Below are positions 24,347 to 33,335 of a DNA stretch of 61,544 nt, one piece after another. The notes under the pieces are model-generated. The model did not search any database. It had not been told where the DNA came from and saw only the letters and a program-made list of their open reading frames with translations. This DNA comes from Candidatus Poribacteria bacterium (GTDB lineage: Bacteria > Poribacteria > WGA-4E > WGA-3G): assembly GCA_022827225.1 (NCBI GenBank), contig JAJDTJ010000071.1, positions 1-61,544 on the forward strand, read 5' to 3'. The position numbers and the translations under genes were made by a program. Within the stretch, counting starts at the first letter, position 1; each line of letters begins with the position of its first letter.

Positions 24347-25054
24347 TCACGGGAGCTGTGGAGTTTCCTTGTATTTGACCATTTTGATGATCGTGCCGTC
24401 GGCTTCGTAAATTACAGAATCCATATAGGCTTCCATCAAAAATATGCCTCTTCCACTACTTTTGAGTAAGTTCTCCGGGTCCAGTGGATCAGCGACTTCT
24501 TTACGTGTGAATCCATCGCCTTCGTCTTCAATGACGATTGTTAACTTATCGTCATCAAGATAGAACAAAATAATGGCTCTTTTGTGTGGGTCCTCTTTAT
24601 TCCCGTGTTTGATTGCGTTGGTGCCTGCTTCAATAGCGGCAAGGTTAATTTGTTCTCGGACCTCCTCAGCAAAATCCGTATCTCTCAAAATCTCGCTAAC
24701 GACAACATCGAGTAGATAGACATGTTGCATTGAACTTGGCAGAGACAGCTCGATAGCCTGTTCAGTTTCGGATGCTTTGTGCTTAAATGCCTCGGTATCC
24801 GCCACGGTGTTAATAGTCAGTTCGTCATCCGTGAGTGTCAACTGGAAAGTCGCCTGTTCGCTTGGACGTGCTCTATTGTCGTTTTTATTTGCGTTTGTAC
24901 CCGCTTCAATGGCAGCAAGATGAATCCGCTCTTGGATGTCTTCAGCGAAATTGGTCTCTTTCAAGATTTCGGCGACGACAGCTTCGAGTAGGTCAGCCTG
25001 TTGCATTGAGCTTGGGAGAGAAAGGGTTATAACCTGTTCAGTTCTCTCGCCCAC
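24347..25054 (-). CDS. Duplicated RsbW/SpoIIAB-like anti-sigma serine kinase
   Basis: A 235-residue protein made of two related halves. The second half (about 95-225) is a GHKL ATPase of the RsbW type: N-box NLAAIEAGTNAIKHGN, G1 box IEDEGDGF, G2 box SSGRGIFLMEAYMD. The first half (about 8-75) repeats LPSSMQ, EILKETNFAED and LAAIEAGTNANKND but stops before the G1 box, so it cannot bind ATP in the usual way. RsbW proteins phosphorylate STAS antagonists and hold sigma factors inactive. The start is set at GTG 25054 because AAGGAG lies 8 nt upstream. An earlier GTG would overlap that SD. Confidence 0.82.
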   Translation of the reverse strand: MGERTEQVITLSLPSSMQQADLLEAVVAEILKETNFAEDIQERIHLAAIEAGTNANKNDNRARPSEQATFQLTLTDDELTINTVADTEAFKHKASETEQAIELSLPSSMQHVYLLDVVVSEILRDTDFAEEVREQINLAAIEAGTNAIKHGNKEDPHKRAIILFYLDDDKLTIVIEDEGDGFTRKEVADPLDPENLLKSSGRGIFLMEAYMDSVIYEADGTIIKMVKYKETPQLP

Positions 25055-25078
25055 GTTTGAAGCTCCTTCTCTGCACAC

Positions 25079-25272
25079 TCGTAAAAAGTCGAAGTGTGCC
25101 TACAAGACGGTGATGAAAATCATCCCGTCGTTTGTTTTGTTGTTTGTTTTCGGGCAATGCTATACGATTTGCCCATCCTGGATAGTTATCAGTAACCAGT
25201 GTCCAGTAGCCAGTCAAAGAAGTTTTTGATAGTTTGAGAGTCTCTTTTCTGGTAACTGGTAACTAACAACTG
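25079..25272. repeat. Intergenic heptamer-like repeats
   Basis: ATCAGTAACCAGTGTCCAGT and GGTAACTGGTAACTAACAAC then GTTAACTGTTAAC run up to the stop of the receiver-phosphatase gene. The segment 25085-25180 is unremarkable and holds no gene. Confidence 0.55.
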
Positions 25273-26493
25273 TTAACTGTTAACTTCTAAGCGTTTTATA
25301 ATAATTAAAGCCCTATCGTCATGCGTCTGTGTGCTTCCGCTGAATTGCGCTAAGTCGTCAAGGATCGCTTCGCACAACGCTGATACTGACAGTTCGGTAT
25401 TTTTGGCAAGGCAGGCGGCAAGCCTATCGCCACCGTAAAACAGATTGCTCGTATCCTGCTCCCAGTTCGTGGGTTCGTCAGCAGTCGTGTCTTCTGCAGC
25501 TTCAGTTTCGGTGATACCGTCCGTGTAGAAAAGGATAATATCACCTGGAGCCAGATGGCACGTCCCGTAAGTGAACGTGGCTTCTTCAAAGGCGCCTATC
25601 AACATGCCGCCTGTCTTTAAAACATCTATACCGTTACGACTGTGATAGTGAAACGGATAGCAGTGTCCGCCATTTGCGTAGGTGAAGGTAGAATCCTGAA
25701 CATCTAATATCCCGTAAATCATCGTTGCGAACAGGTCTGCCTCAGTATCGCTTGCCACCAAGTCATTAATCCGCTTAAGAATTGAAGCCGGTGTCTCTTC
25801 GTCATAACAGAGCAATCGGAGTGCTGTCCGAATCATCACCATCAGTAGCGCTGCCGGAATACCGTTGCCCTTTACATCGCCGAGTACAATCCCGACCTGC
25901 GTTTCACTTAACGGAATGAAATCGTAGAAATCACCCGAAACAGAAGTAGAGCTTTGTAGCAGGTTAGCGATGTCGAATGTGTCAAAGCTCGGTGCCTGAT
26001 CGGGTAACAATTTCTTCTGAATCGCAGCGGCGGCTTCGAGGTGTCCCGCGAGTTGTTGCAATCCTTCTTCACTGAACCCTTCACCCATAGCACGCTTCAG
26101 CGGATTGATATATTTGATCGGTCTCGTCCTACCGAGGACGGCTTCAACGCGTGCTGTTACCTCGCGTAAATCAAACGGTTTGGTGATGTAATCGTCGGCA
26201 CCGGTCTCCAGTCCGAGGACCTTATCATCCGTCTGCCCGCGCGCCGTAACCAGAATGACAGGGATACTTTTTGTCTCGTCTATATTTTTCAGTTCTGCGA
26301 TGACCTGCAAACCGTTTTTATGTGGCATCATCACATCGAGTAGGATGAGATCCGGTGGCTCCGTACAGGCGCTTTGGATCGCGCTATCACCATCGCTTGC
26401 GGTCCGAACGGTATAGCCTTCAGGCTCCAAATTCATCTTTAGCAGTTCAAGTATATCAAGATCGTCATCGACGACTAAAATTGTTTCAGGCAT
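25273..26493 (-). CDS. Response regulator with PP2C-type (SpoIIE/RsbU) phosphatase output
   Basis: A 406-residue protein from the ATG at 26493. Residues 1-120 form a receiver domain with the acidic pair Asp9/Asp10, the phosphoacceptor Asp53 in LILLDVMMP, and Thr/Lys in LVTARG and YITKPF. Residues about 165-405 form a SpoIIE-type PP2C: SGDFYDF, VLGDVKGNGIPAALLM, YANGGHCYPF, FYTDGITETE and HDDRALIII provide the metal-binding Asp residues. Family knowledge: such proteins dephosphorylate STAS antagonists. The start overlaps the last 8 bases of the histidine kinase gene (ATGCCTGA), implying translational coupling and a cognate pair. Confidence 0.92.
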   Translation of the reverse strand: MPETILVVDDDLDILELLKMNLEPEGYTVRTASDGDSAIQSACTEPPDLILLDVMMPHKNGLQVIAELKNIDETKSIPVILVTARGQTDDKVLGLETGADDYITKPFDLREVTARVEAVLGRTRPIKYINPLKRAMGEGFSEEGLQQLAGHLEAAAAIQKKLLPDQAPSFDTFDIANLLQSSTSVSGDFYDFIPLSETQVGIVLGDVKGNGIPAALLMVMIRTALRLLCYDEETPASILKRINDLVASDTEADLFATMIYGILDVQDSTFTYANGGHCYPFHYHSRNGIDVLKTGGMLIGAFEEATFTYGTCHLAPGDIILFYTDGITETEAAEDTTADEPTNWEQDTSNLFYGGDRLAACLAKNTELSVSALCEAILDDLAQFSGSTQTHDDRALIIIKRLEVNS

Positions 26494-28921
26494 TTTCACT
26501 CTTTTCCAATGGCACAAAAAATTGGAAGTTGCTTCCGTGTCCGTTATCTCCGGTATCGACCCACAATTTACCGCCGTGTGCTTCAACGATGCCAGCGGCG
26601 ATTGAGAGTCCTAAACCGCTACCGCCCTGTTGTCGGGTCTGTACACTTCCGAGTTGTCTGAATTTATCAAAAACTTTTTCTCTCTCTTCAACAGGGATAC
26701 CAGGACCTGTATCAATAACCTCAACATGAAATCCGTCGCGTTCAGGGTTCCCGTTTTGCGAAGATTTTGATATTTTAACGGTCACCTTTCCGTTATCTGG
26801 CGTATATTTAATAGCGTTGTCGATAAGGTTAATAAAGACCTGTCCGATTCGGTCTGCGTCTCCGATCATCACTGGTAAAATCGAGGGTCTCTCTAAAAGC
26901 AGGGAGATAGATTTCTCATCTGCTTGCGGACGGAGTTCTTCAATCCGCCGTTCTGCTATTGCGTCTATTTGCAACTGTTCCCGCTTCATTTCGAACCGTC
27001 CGGCTTCAATTCGGGAAATATCAAGCAGGTCGTTGATAAGTTCGGCGAGCCGCTCTGATTGTCGGAGGGCACGTCCGAGACTCTCTTGCTGTTTTTGATT
27101 GATTTCGCCGGTTTTTCCGTCGAGGATCAGCGAGATAAAACCCTTGATCGATGTTAACGGTGTCCGTAACTCGTGTGACACGAGAGAGACGAACTCCGAT
27201 TTCATCTGCTCTATTTCGTGTTCATTCGTGATGTCGTCGAAAACATAAACCGTGCCTGCGACGTTGTTGCTCTCATCCGGAAAATGGCTCGCTATAATAC
27301 GGAGGACACGATGATTACTGCTATCTGGTAGTTCGTCATTAACATTGATTTCCGCAATCATTGTTCGATGCTGTGTCGTCTCACGTTGTGAAGCGGAAAG
27401 GATTTTCATCTCCGCTGTTTTGGTCTCCGCGCGTTCGGCTTCGGTATCTTCTGATGCTTTCGTCCATCGGATTTCGCCAGCTTCTGTATCAAGTGCGATA
27501 TAGTTTCCGAAACCGGAGGTGTCTCCGAGATTCAAGAGCCGTTCAGCTACGGGATTAATGTAGAGGACGTGTCCTGAGGGTTCAACGACAATCAACCCTT
27601 CCCCGAGATTATCGACGATAGTGGTCAGTTTACGCTCCTCTTGCGTGAGTCGGTCAACTGCGATTTTCAGATTCCGGCGCATCTCATTAAATTCTTTCGC
27701 GAGCGTTCCGACTTCGTCGTCACTATCAATGGTGATTTCACTATCAAATTCGCCTTGTCCGATGCTACGGGCAGCAGCTGCCACTTTCAATATTGGTCTC
27801 GCGATCCGTTGCGCGGCCCACCATGCAACAAGTATAACGATACAACTTGAAGCGATGGTAACATAAAAAATATAATTGTTTAACTTTCTAACGCCGACGT
27901 ACGCTGAGGATGTCGGACGTGAAACAAAGACGATCCAGTTGCTGAAGTTCTGTTGAGCCTTCCAGGGTTGTCTCCGTGAGGGTTGGGTTCGTGCCCATCC
28001 GTATACACGCGATTCATTGAAGCTGTCGGCTTCACCGACGGATTCGTAGTCGTAATATTTCCCTTGCGCTCCCTTTTTTGCCTCAATAATCGCTTCTGCA
28101 GCTGCGTTGTCCATCTCTATATCATCGCCGATTTCGTAGCCACTTCCGTCTGAGGCGGCGATGATTCTACCGGAGGCATCCGTTAGAACCGTGCGCGTCT
28201 GCTCCAACTCCGGACTCGATTCAACGATCCGCTTAAGCTCCGGCAGCAATAGCACAATTCTCAGCACCCCTACCGTATTGTTTTCATCTTCCGCAGTGCT
28301 GCCCCTACGTCCCTGTCTCGCGGCACGTATCGGTAGTGAGATGGGGAGCCGATGCTCTTCTCGGATGGCATCATAATGGATATCTTCAGCAAACGTATAC
28401 CCTAATCCGTTGTTATAGGCATTCTTCCACCATGGCGTATTATCTACCTGCTGTGGCATCCCCAATTTTATACGGTAGTCCAGCGTCGGATTGTTTGAAC
28501 GCAGGACGTATCCCGATTTATTTGTAATGGTTACCTCAGTTTTATTTCTACGTCTCCTGTTTCCTGCATACGTTTCGAGCAATCGGATACTATCGTCAAG
28601 ATTTGCCCAGACCTTGAAATAGACAACTTCATCGCCATCAGCCGTGTTTGAATTCATGACGGCTTCCCTGAGGTTCAGGAGTTCCCCGCGAATTTTGGTG
28701 ATTTTTTCCGAGATCGCGTTGTCTAAGCGGGTGAGTTTCTCTTGTGCCAAAAGCACATGGTTTTCACCGACTGTCCCTTTTAACGCATTTTCACCCAACA
28801 CCTTGATCGCTATTGAAACAGCGAACAACGGCATGAGGGCGACTAACAGGAACAGTACGACCTGTTGACCCCGTAGCCCGACTTTGAACCGAAAACGCTC
28901 TGGACGATGATTGTCTTTCAT
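26486..28921 (-). CDS. Membrane sensor histidine kinase (HAMP-PAS-HisKA-HATPase)
   Basis: An 811-residue kinase. The first membrane helix (about 15-35) is followed by a roughly 310-residue exported sensor of probable Cache type, and a second helix at about 350-370 (YVTIASSCIVILVAWWA). HAMP follows (RPILKVAAAARSIGQGEF), then PAS (NLGEGLIVVEPSGHVLYINP). HisKA has the phosphoacceptor His in FVSLVSHELRTPLTSIKGF (near 580) and HATPase_c has VFINLIDNAIKYT, DTGPGIP and GGSGLGLSIA. It is coupled by an 8-nt overlap to the receiver-PP2C gene, so signals from outside should reach the partner-switching module. A segment near residue 198 (RQGRRGSTAED) may be a decayed in-frame repeat. Confidence 0.92.
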   Translation of the reverse strand: MKDNHRPERFRFKVGLRGQQVVLFLLVALMPLFAVSIAIKVLGENALKGTVGENHVLLAQEKLTRLDNAISEKITKIRGELLNLREAVMNSNTADGDEVVYFKVWANLDDSIRLLETYAGNRRRRNKTEVTITNKSGYVLRSNNPTLDYRIKLGMPQQVDNTPWWKNAYNNGLGYTFAEDIHYDAIREEHRLPISLPIRAARQGRRGSTAEDENNTVGVLRIVLLLPELKRIVESSPELEQTRTVLTDASGRIIAASDGSGYEIGDDIEMDNAAAEAIIEAKKGAQGKYYDYESVGEADSFNESRVYGWARTQPSRRQPWKAQQNFSNWIVFVSRPTSSAYVGVRKLNNYIFYVTIASSCIVILVAWWAAQRIARPILKVAAAARSIGQGEFDSEITIDSDDEVGTLAKEFNEMRRNLKIAVDRLTQEERKLTTIVDNLGEGLIVVEPSGHVLYINPVAERLLNLGDTSGFGNYIALDTEAGEIRWTKASEDTEAERAETKTAEMKILSASQRETTQHRTMIAEINVNDELPDSSNHRVLRIIASHFPDESNNVAGTVYVFDDITNEHEIEQMKSEFVSLVSHELRTPLTSIKGFISLILDGKTGEINQKQQESLGRALRQSERLAELINDLLDISRIEAGRFEMKREQLQIDAIAERRIEELRPQADEKSISLLLERPSILPVMIGDADRIGQVFINLIDNAIKYTPDNGKVTVKISKSSQNGNPERDGFHVEVIDTGPGIPVEEREKVFDKFRQLGSVQTRQQGGSGLGLSIAAGIVEAHGGKLWVDTGDNGHGSNFQFFVPLEKSENA

Positions 28922-29081
28922 GAGGAAGTTAACGGTTGTCAGTACGCTGCACTTTCAGTTTTCAGGATATGCGTTAACAGTACGCAGTTGTCAGTTGAAA
29001 GAGAAAATTGGTAATCCCCACGTGGCTTTCTGAGAACTGAAAGATTTTTCGCAGAAAAATCGTACTGTTAACTGTTAACTG
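28922..29081. repeat. Heptamer repeats and hairpin module
   Basis: TTAACGGTTGTCAGTACGC, CAGTACGCAGTTGTCAG, then ACTGAAA, hairpin GATTTTTCGCAGAAAAATC (29043-29061), GTACTG and three GTTAACT units. The stem starts G-A and ends T-C here, versus G-G and C-C at 24293, a compensated change. Confidence 0.7.
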
Positions 29082-29429
29082 TTAACTTATAAAACCGAAA
29101 GCGTCGCGTGCAGCCTCCTCCGTGTCATAGATTTCAATAACGGTTGTGAGCTGCGTTACCTCTAATACCTCTTGGACAGCCTTCTGCGGTTTCAGCAAAA
29201 CCAGTTTCCCGCCGGAGCGTTGATACCCCTTCAAAGTCGTCACAAGTGCCCCCAACGCGCTACTGTCAATGAGTGGAACTTCCGTTAGGTCAACGACTAA
29301 TTTATCGTGACCCGTTTGAAGTTGTGATTCCATAGCCTTGCGAAATGCATCGGATGCATTTCCGAGGATCTTTCCTGCTACATGGAGGATAGAGATGTTT
29401 TCTTCTCCAATCGTTATCTCAAAATTCAT
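29082..29429 (-). CDS. Second STAS-domain anti-sigma factor antagonist
   Basis: A 115-residue STAS protein with the site VPLIDSSALGAL (Ser56/Ser57) and the C-terminal helix region QLTTVIEIYDTEEAA. Its sequence is clearly different from the 23779 STAS, so the two may serve different kinases or act as antagonist and decoy. AAGGAAAAG lies upstream within a dispersed repeat that provides the leader. It flanks the histidine kinase gene on its upstream side, completing the signalling cluster. Confidence 0.85.
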   Translation of the reverse strand: MNFEITIGEENISILHVAGKILGNASDAFRKAMESQLQTGHDKLVVDLTEVPLIDSSALGALVTTLKGYQRSGGKLVLLKPQKAVQEVLEVTQLTTVIEIYDTEEAARDAFGFIS

Positions 29430-29435
29430 ATTTTT

Positions 29436-29525
29436 TTCTTTTCCTTGCGGTTAAGTTAAGTGTGTTTGAAACTTGAAGTGCCACTCATAAATCTGAAGAA
29501 ACACCCAAGCAAAAACACCCGTTCC
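29436..29525 (-). repeat. Dispersed leader repeat (copy 2) with AACACCCAAGCAAAAAC unit
   Basis: CCTTGCGGTTAAGTTAAGTG then TGTTTGAAACTTGAAGTGCC matches 18735-18795. Directly after it comes GAAGAAACACCCAAGCAAAA, a unit repeated elsewhere in the window. Confidence 0.65.
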
Positions 29526-29538
29526 ACTTCGTTTCAGG

Positions 29539-30204
29539 CTATGTTTTTTTTATGACAACATAACTTCGATTGAATTTTGGAGTTGTGAAAACGGTTTCAA
29601 CGCGCCCGCCAAGTGCCTTAAGGTCCGTCGCGCTTTCCTTAATTTCCGTGTCTATTATCTCTTTCCGTGATTTGTAAGCCACCCATTTCCCTGTCGGTTT
29701 TAGGAACGGCAGGCAGTAAGCTGCCGAATCGCGGATCGTCGCGACATAACGGGTGAAGACCCAATCGTAGGCACCGGTGTAGTTCGGATCGCGAACACAA
29801 ACCTCCGCCCGTTCCGTTAGTACTTCGACAGATGCCTTCTGATGAAGGTTCAGTTTCGCGATGAGAAATGTTAGAAAACTCCCTTTCTTTTTCGATGCTT
29901 CAACGAGCGTTAACCGGATGTTGGGTACATAGATTTTCAAAACGATTCCGGGGAATCCAGCACCGGTACCGATGTCCATCACGGTGTCGCCGTCTTTGAG
30001 TGCGATATGTTCCAAAACGCTTAACGAATCGAGAAAGTGTTTATGCGTAACCTCAACCTTATCTGTGATTGCAGTCAGGTTGACCTGTTTGTTCCACCGA
30101 AGCAACACTTCTCGATACTGCTCGAACTGCGCTGCCTGATGCCTCGTTAGCGGGAACCCGTACTGATTGAACGTCTCTTTTAAGACATCACTATGATTTT
30201 CCAC
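29539..30204 (-). CDS. rsmG: 16S rRNA (guanine-527-N7) methyltransferase RsmG
   Basis: A 221-residue SAM-dependent methyltransferase that modifies G527 of 16S rRNA. The SAM-binding motif VMDIGTGAGFPGIVLKI is at about 80-96. The preceding WNKQVNLTAITD and KHFLDSL motifs and the later TRYVATI region are typical of RsmG/GidB, and length is normal. The start is a GTG at 30204 separated by one base from the mnmG stop, so translation is probably coupled. The mnmG-rsmG pair is a widely conserved operon. Confidence 0.95.
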   Translation of the reverse strand: MENHSDVLKETFNQYGFPLTRHQAAQFEQYREVLLRWNKQVNLTAITDKVEVTHKHFLDSLSVLEHIALKDGDTVMDIGTGAGFPGIVLKIYVPNIRLTLVEASKKKGSFLTFLIAKLNLHQKASVEVLTERAEVCVRDPNYTGAYDWVFTRYVATIRDSAAYCLPFLKPTGKWVAYKSRKEIIDTEIKESATDLKALGGRVETVFTTPKFNRSYVVIKKT

Positions 30205-30205
30205 A

Positions 30206-32083
30206 TTATCTTGCCCTCTGCTGGTAAAGGATGACCGTCAGGATCGAAATGTCGGCTGGCGAGACACCCGGCAGACGCGAGGCTTGCCCGATAGAAGTCG
30301 GACGAATCTTCGCTAATTTTTCGCGTGCTTCGGTCTTTAACCCGCGAACTTCCGCATAATCAAACGTATCCGGGATTCGGAAATTTTCCATCTTCTTAAA
30401 CTGGTGAATCTGTCGCTGCTGCCGTTGGATGTATCCGTCGTATTTAATCTGAATTTCTACCTGTTCCTTCACCGCTGACGGTAGCATCTCAGGAGCGGGT
30501 GCGATTTCCGTTATATGTTCGTAACGCAGTTCTGGGCGTTTCAAGAGGTCGGCGAGCGATGTCGGTTGCTTTAGCGCACCGGTTTTAAGGATGTTCTCCA
30601 AATTATCCACAGTCTCTGCCGTCGGTTTAAGAAGTGTCTCCTGTAACCGTGTCAATTCGGTTTCGATGTGCGCTGCTTTCGTTTCAAACTGGCGGTATCT
30701 GGTGTCATCAACGAGTCCGACCCGTCTACCGATTTCGGTGAGTCGTAGATCGGCGTTGTCTTCCCGGAGTGCTAATCGGTATTCGGCGCGTGATGTGAAC
30801 ATTCGGTAAGGTTCGCGGATGTCGAGCGTAACCAGATCGTCGATAAGCACGCCTATGTAAGCCTGTGCCCTGTCGAGAACAAGCGGTGCTTCGCCTTTGA
30901 CCTTCAAGGCGGCGTTGATGCCCGCCATGAGTCCTTGTGCAGCGGCTTCCTCATACCCGGTCGTCCCATTAAGTTGTCCCGCGAAGTAGAGTCCCGGAAC
31001 CTTTTTGGTCTCAAGTGTCGGTTGGAGTTGTGTCGCCGGTGCGAAATCGTATTCCACGGCGTATCCGAACCGCATAATCTCAGCATTCTCTAACCCTTTG
31101 ATGCTATGCACCATCTCTACTTGCACATCTTCGGGGAGACTCGCAGAGATACCGTTGAGATAGATTTCGTCGGTGTCGCGTCCCTCCGGTTCTACGAAGA
31201 CCTGATGCTCTTTTTTTTCTGAGAATCGGACGACTTTGTCCTCAATAGATGGGCAGTAACGGGGACCGATGCCGACAATGCGACCGCTGTACATCGCCGA
31301 CCGTTGGAGGTTCCCGCGAATAATATCGTGTGTCCCCTCATTGGTATAAGTTAGGTAGCAGGGGAGTTGGGGCTGCGTGATCTCTTCAGTGATGAACGAG
31401 AACGGAAGCGGGTCGTCATCTCCGGGTTGAATCTCCATCTCGCTGAAATCGACCGTTTGTGCATTGACGCGTGGGGGTGTGCCTGTTTTGAGTCTACCGA
31501 TCTCGAATCCGAGATTTAAGAAACTCTCCGACAACTTCTCAGCAGAGGATTCGCCTGCCCTACCGGCACTATACGAGACATCACCGATGTGGATGGTGCC
31601 TTTCAGGAAAGTACCCGTCGTCAGGATGACGGTTTCCCCGAAATAAGCCGTCTTCGTCTGGCTCAGGATTCCGGTGCATCGACCCTCTTCGACAAGAAGT
31701 TCTTCGACGAGTACCTGTTTAATATCGAGTTTCGGTTGTGCTTCGAGAACGCGCTTCATCTCATCTTGGTACGCTTTTTTATCGGCTTGCGCCCGGCTTG
31801 AACGGACTGCTGGTCCCTTTTTCGTATTCAAACGCCGAAATTGGATTCCGGTCTTATCGATATTTTTCGCCATCTCGCCGCCAAGAGCATCAACCTCTTT
31901 AACGAGGTGTCCCTTCGCAAGTCCGCCGATAGCAGGGTTACAAGACATCTTCGCGATTGTGTCGAGGTTGATCGTAACGATAAGCGTTTCACACCCCATT
32001 CGCGCAGCAGCGAGCGCGGCTTCACAACCGGCATGTCCAGCACCGACTACAATAACGTCGTAATGTTTGTTGTAGGTGTTCAT
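30206..32083 (-). CDS. mnmG: tRNA uridine 5-carboxymethylaminomethyl modification enzyme MnmG (GidA)
   Basis: A 625-residue FAD protein that, with MnmE, builds the cmnm5/nm5 group on U34 of tRNAs reading split codon boxes. The Rossmann motif GAGHAGCEAALAAARMG is at 12-28 and SCNPAIGGLAKGHL and GPRYCPSIEDKV are MnmG signatures. FAGQLNGTTGYEEAAAQGL is the second signature, and the helical C-terminal domain is intact. Full length for the family. It precedes rsmG by one base. Confidence 0.97.
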   Translation of the reverse strand: MNTYNKHYDVIVVGAGHAGCEAALAAARMGCETLIVTINLDTIAKMSCNPAIGGLAKGHLVKEVDALGGEMAKNIDKTGIQFRRLNTKKGPAVRSSRAQADKKAYQDEMKRVLEAQPKLDIKQVLVEELLVEEGRCTGILSQTKTAYFGETVILTTGTFLKGTIHIGDVSYSAGRAGESSAEKLSESFLNLGFEIGRLKTGTPPRVNAQTVDFSEMEIQPGDDDPLPFSFITEEITQPQLPCYLTYTNEGTHDIIRGNLQRSAMYSGRIVGIGPRYCPSIEDKVVRFSEKKEHQVFVEPEGRDTDEIYLNGISASLPEDVQVEMVHSIKGLENAEIMRFGYAVEYDFAPATQLQPTLETKKVPGLYFAGQLNGTTGYEEAAAQGLMAGINAALKVKGEAPLVLDRAQAYIGVLIDDLVTLDIREPYRMFTSRAEYRLALREDNADLRLTEIGRRVGLVDDTRYRQFETKAAHIETELTRLQETLLKPTAETVDNLENILKTGALKQPTSLADLLKRPELRYEHITEIAPAPEMLPSAVKEQVEIQIKYDGYIQRQQRQIHQFKKMENFRIPDTFDYAEVRGLKTEAREKLAKIRPTSIGQASRLPGVSPADISILTVILYQQRAR

Positions 32084-32348
32084 GTTTCTATCCGTTTGAA
32101 GTTAACAGTACTCAGGGTATTAGTTAACAGTACTCAGTTATCAGTTGTCAGAGGGAATGGTTATCAGTACGGAATCGGGTACGATTCCTTTCGGTTATCG
32201 GTTATCAGTTAAAAGAGGGTTGTGATAATTCCACAAGTCTCTTTTTGACGACTGAAAGGTTTTTCGCAGAAAAACCGTACTGAAAACTGAAAACTACTGA
32301 CAACTGAAAGATTTTTCGCAGAAAAATCGTACTGTTAACTGTTAACTA
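32084..32348. repeat. Composite intergenic repeat with three hairpin modules
   Basis: No gene is visible. Modules: CAGTAC then GGAATCGGGTACGATTCC (32171-32188) then TTTCGG; CTGAAA then GGTTTTTCGCAGAAAAACC (32258-32276) then GTACTG; CTGAAA then GATTTTTCGCAGAAAAATC (32310-32328) then GTACTG. Heptamers GTTAACT, TTATCAG and TCAGTTG fill the gaps. The first module is in opposite orientation. Confidence 0.75.
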
Positions 32349-33335
32349 TTAAAGTCCATCATAAACGACGCTAATAACGAGTGTTGCGACAACTTCTAAG
32401 CTTTTCGGACTACATTTATCGACCGTGTCTTCAATTGTGTGCCAATACGGATAATCGAAGTCGATGATATCTACCATCGGGATCCCGACCTTGATGAGTG
32501 GCACGTGATCGTCCATAATTGCGGGTCCCAAACGTTGTTGGAACGGTGCTAACCGGAGTGCTGCTGCGCGATTCCATATCGCTGCGGTAAACGCTTGGTT
32601 CGCGTTCCAAGAGTTCGCCTCTATCGGCAGCGTTAAATCCTTGTCGCCTACCATATCCAACAGAATCCCGTAGTCGGGTTTCCATCTCCCGAGGTTTCGG
32701 GCGAAGAACCGGGAACCGATAAACATATCGTCCGCGGTTCTGCCGTAATCTTCGCCATCGAAAAGGACGATAACGACGCGCCGCGGGGGTGGATGCGCCT
32801 TAAAGACTCTCGCAAGTTCGAGCAACACAGCGACACCGGAGGCACCGTCATTGGCACCGAGGATCGGTGTCTCCCGATTCTCAGGTTTCGGGTCGTGGTC
32901 AGCGATGGGACGCGTATCCCAATGGGCAGCGAGTAACACTGTCTCTCCGCTCTGCCCAGTAACGGGTGGGGACCCCGGTCCGAACTCCGCCAAAATGTTG
33001 TTCAGGTGCAACGTTTCAGTGCCTACTTTATGTTCGAGCGGTTGCAGTGCCGCGTTGTTCGCGTATTTCTGAAGTTCCGTAAAGAGATAATTCTGTGTTT
33101 CTCGGTGCGCTGCTGAACCCGGGGGTCGCGGTCCAAATTCGCACTGCTTTTCCAATATAGCGAAGGCACGTTGCGCGCTAAAGGCTACATTCGCCTCACG
33201 AGCGGTACCCACCCTAGCAGGCGTCGCGTCTTTCGGCGCTGTGTTTTGGCGTTCTGAATCCGGTTCTGCACACGCGATGCTCAACACACCGCAGCAGAGA
33301 TAGGTTAAAAGGAGTAGGAATCGTCGCGCGTTCAT
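32349..33335 (-). CDS. M28-family metallopeptidase / glutaminyl cyclase-like lipoprotein
   Basis: A 328-residue protein with an export signal and lipobox-like Cys (YLCCGVLSIACAEP). The zinc-binding residues of M28 enzymes are visible: His and Asp in LLAAHWDTRPIAD, Asp in GANDGASGVAVLLELAR, Glu-Asp in VIVLFDGEDYG, Asp in LLDMVGDKDL and His in DYPYWHTIEDT. The order and the DYPYWHT motif fit the branch close to animal-type glutaminyl-peptide cyclotransferases. Its ATG overlaps the recR stop by one base (TAATG), so it is translated from the recR transcript although the functions look unrelated. Confidence 0.85.
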   Translation of the reverse strand: MNARRFLLLLTYLCCGVLSIACAEPDSERQNTAPKDATPARVGTAREANVAFSAQRAFAILEKQCEFGPRPPGSAAHRETQNYLFTELQKYANNAALQPLEHKVGTETLHLNNILAEFGPGSPPVTGQSGETVLLAAHWDTRPIADHDPKPENRETPILGANDGASGVAVLLELARVFKAHPPPRRVVIVLFDGEDYGRTADDMFIGSRFFARNLGRWKPDYGILLDMVGDKDLTLPIEANSWNANQAFTAAIWNRAAALRLAPFQQRLGPAIMDDHVPLIKVGIPMVDIIDFDYPYWHTIEDTVDKCSPKSLEVVATLVISVVYDGL

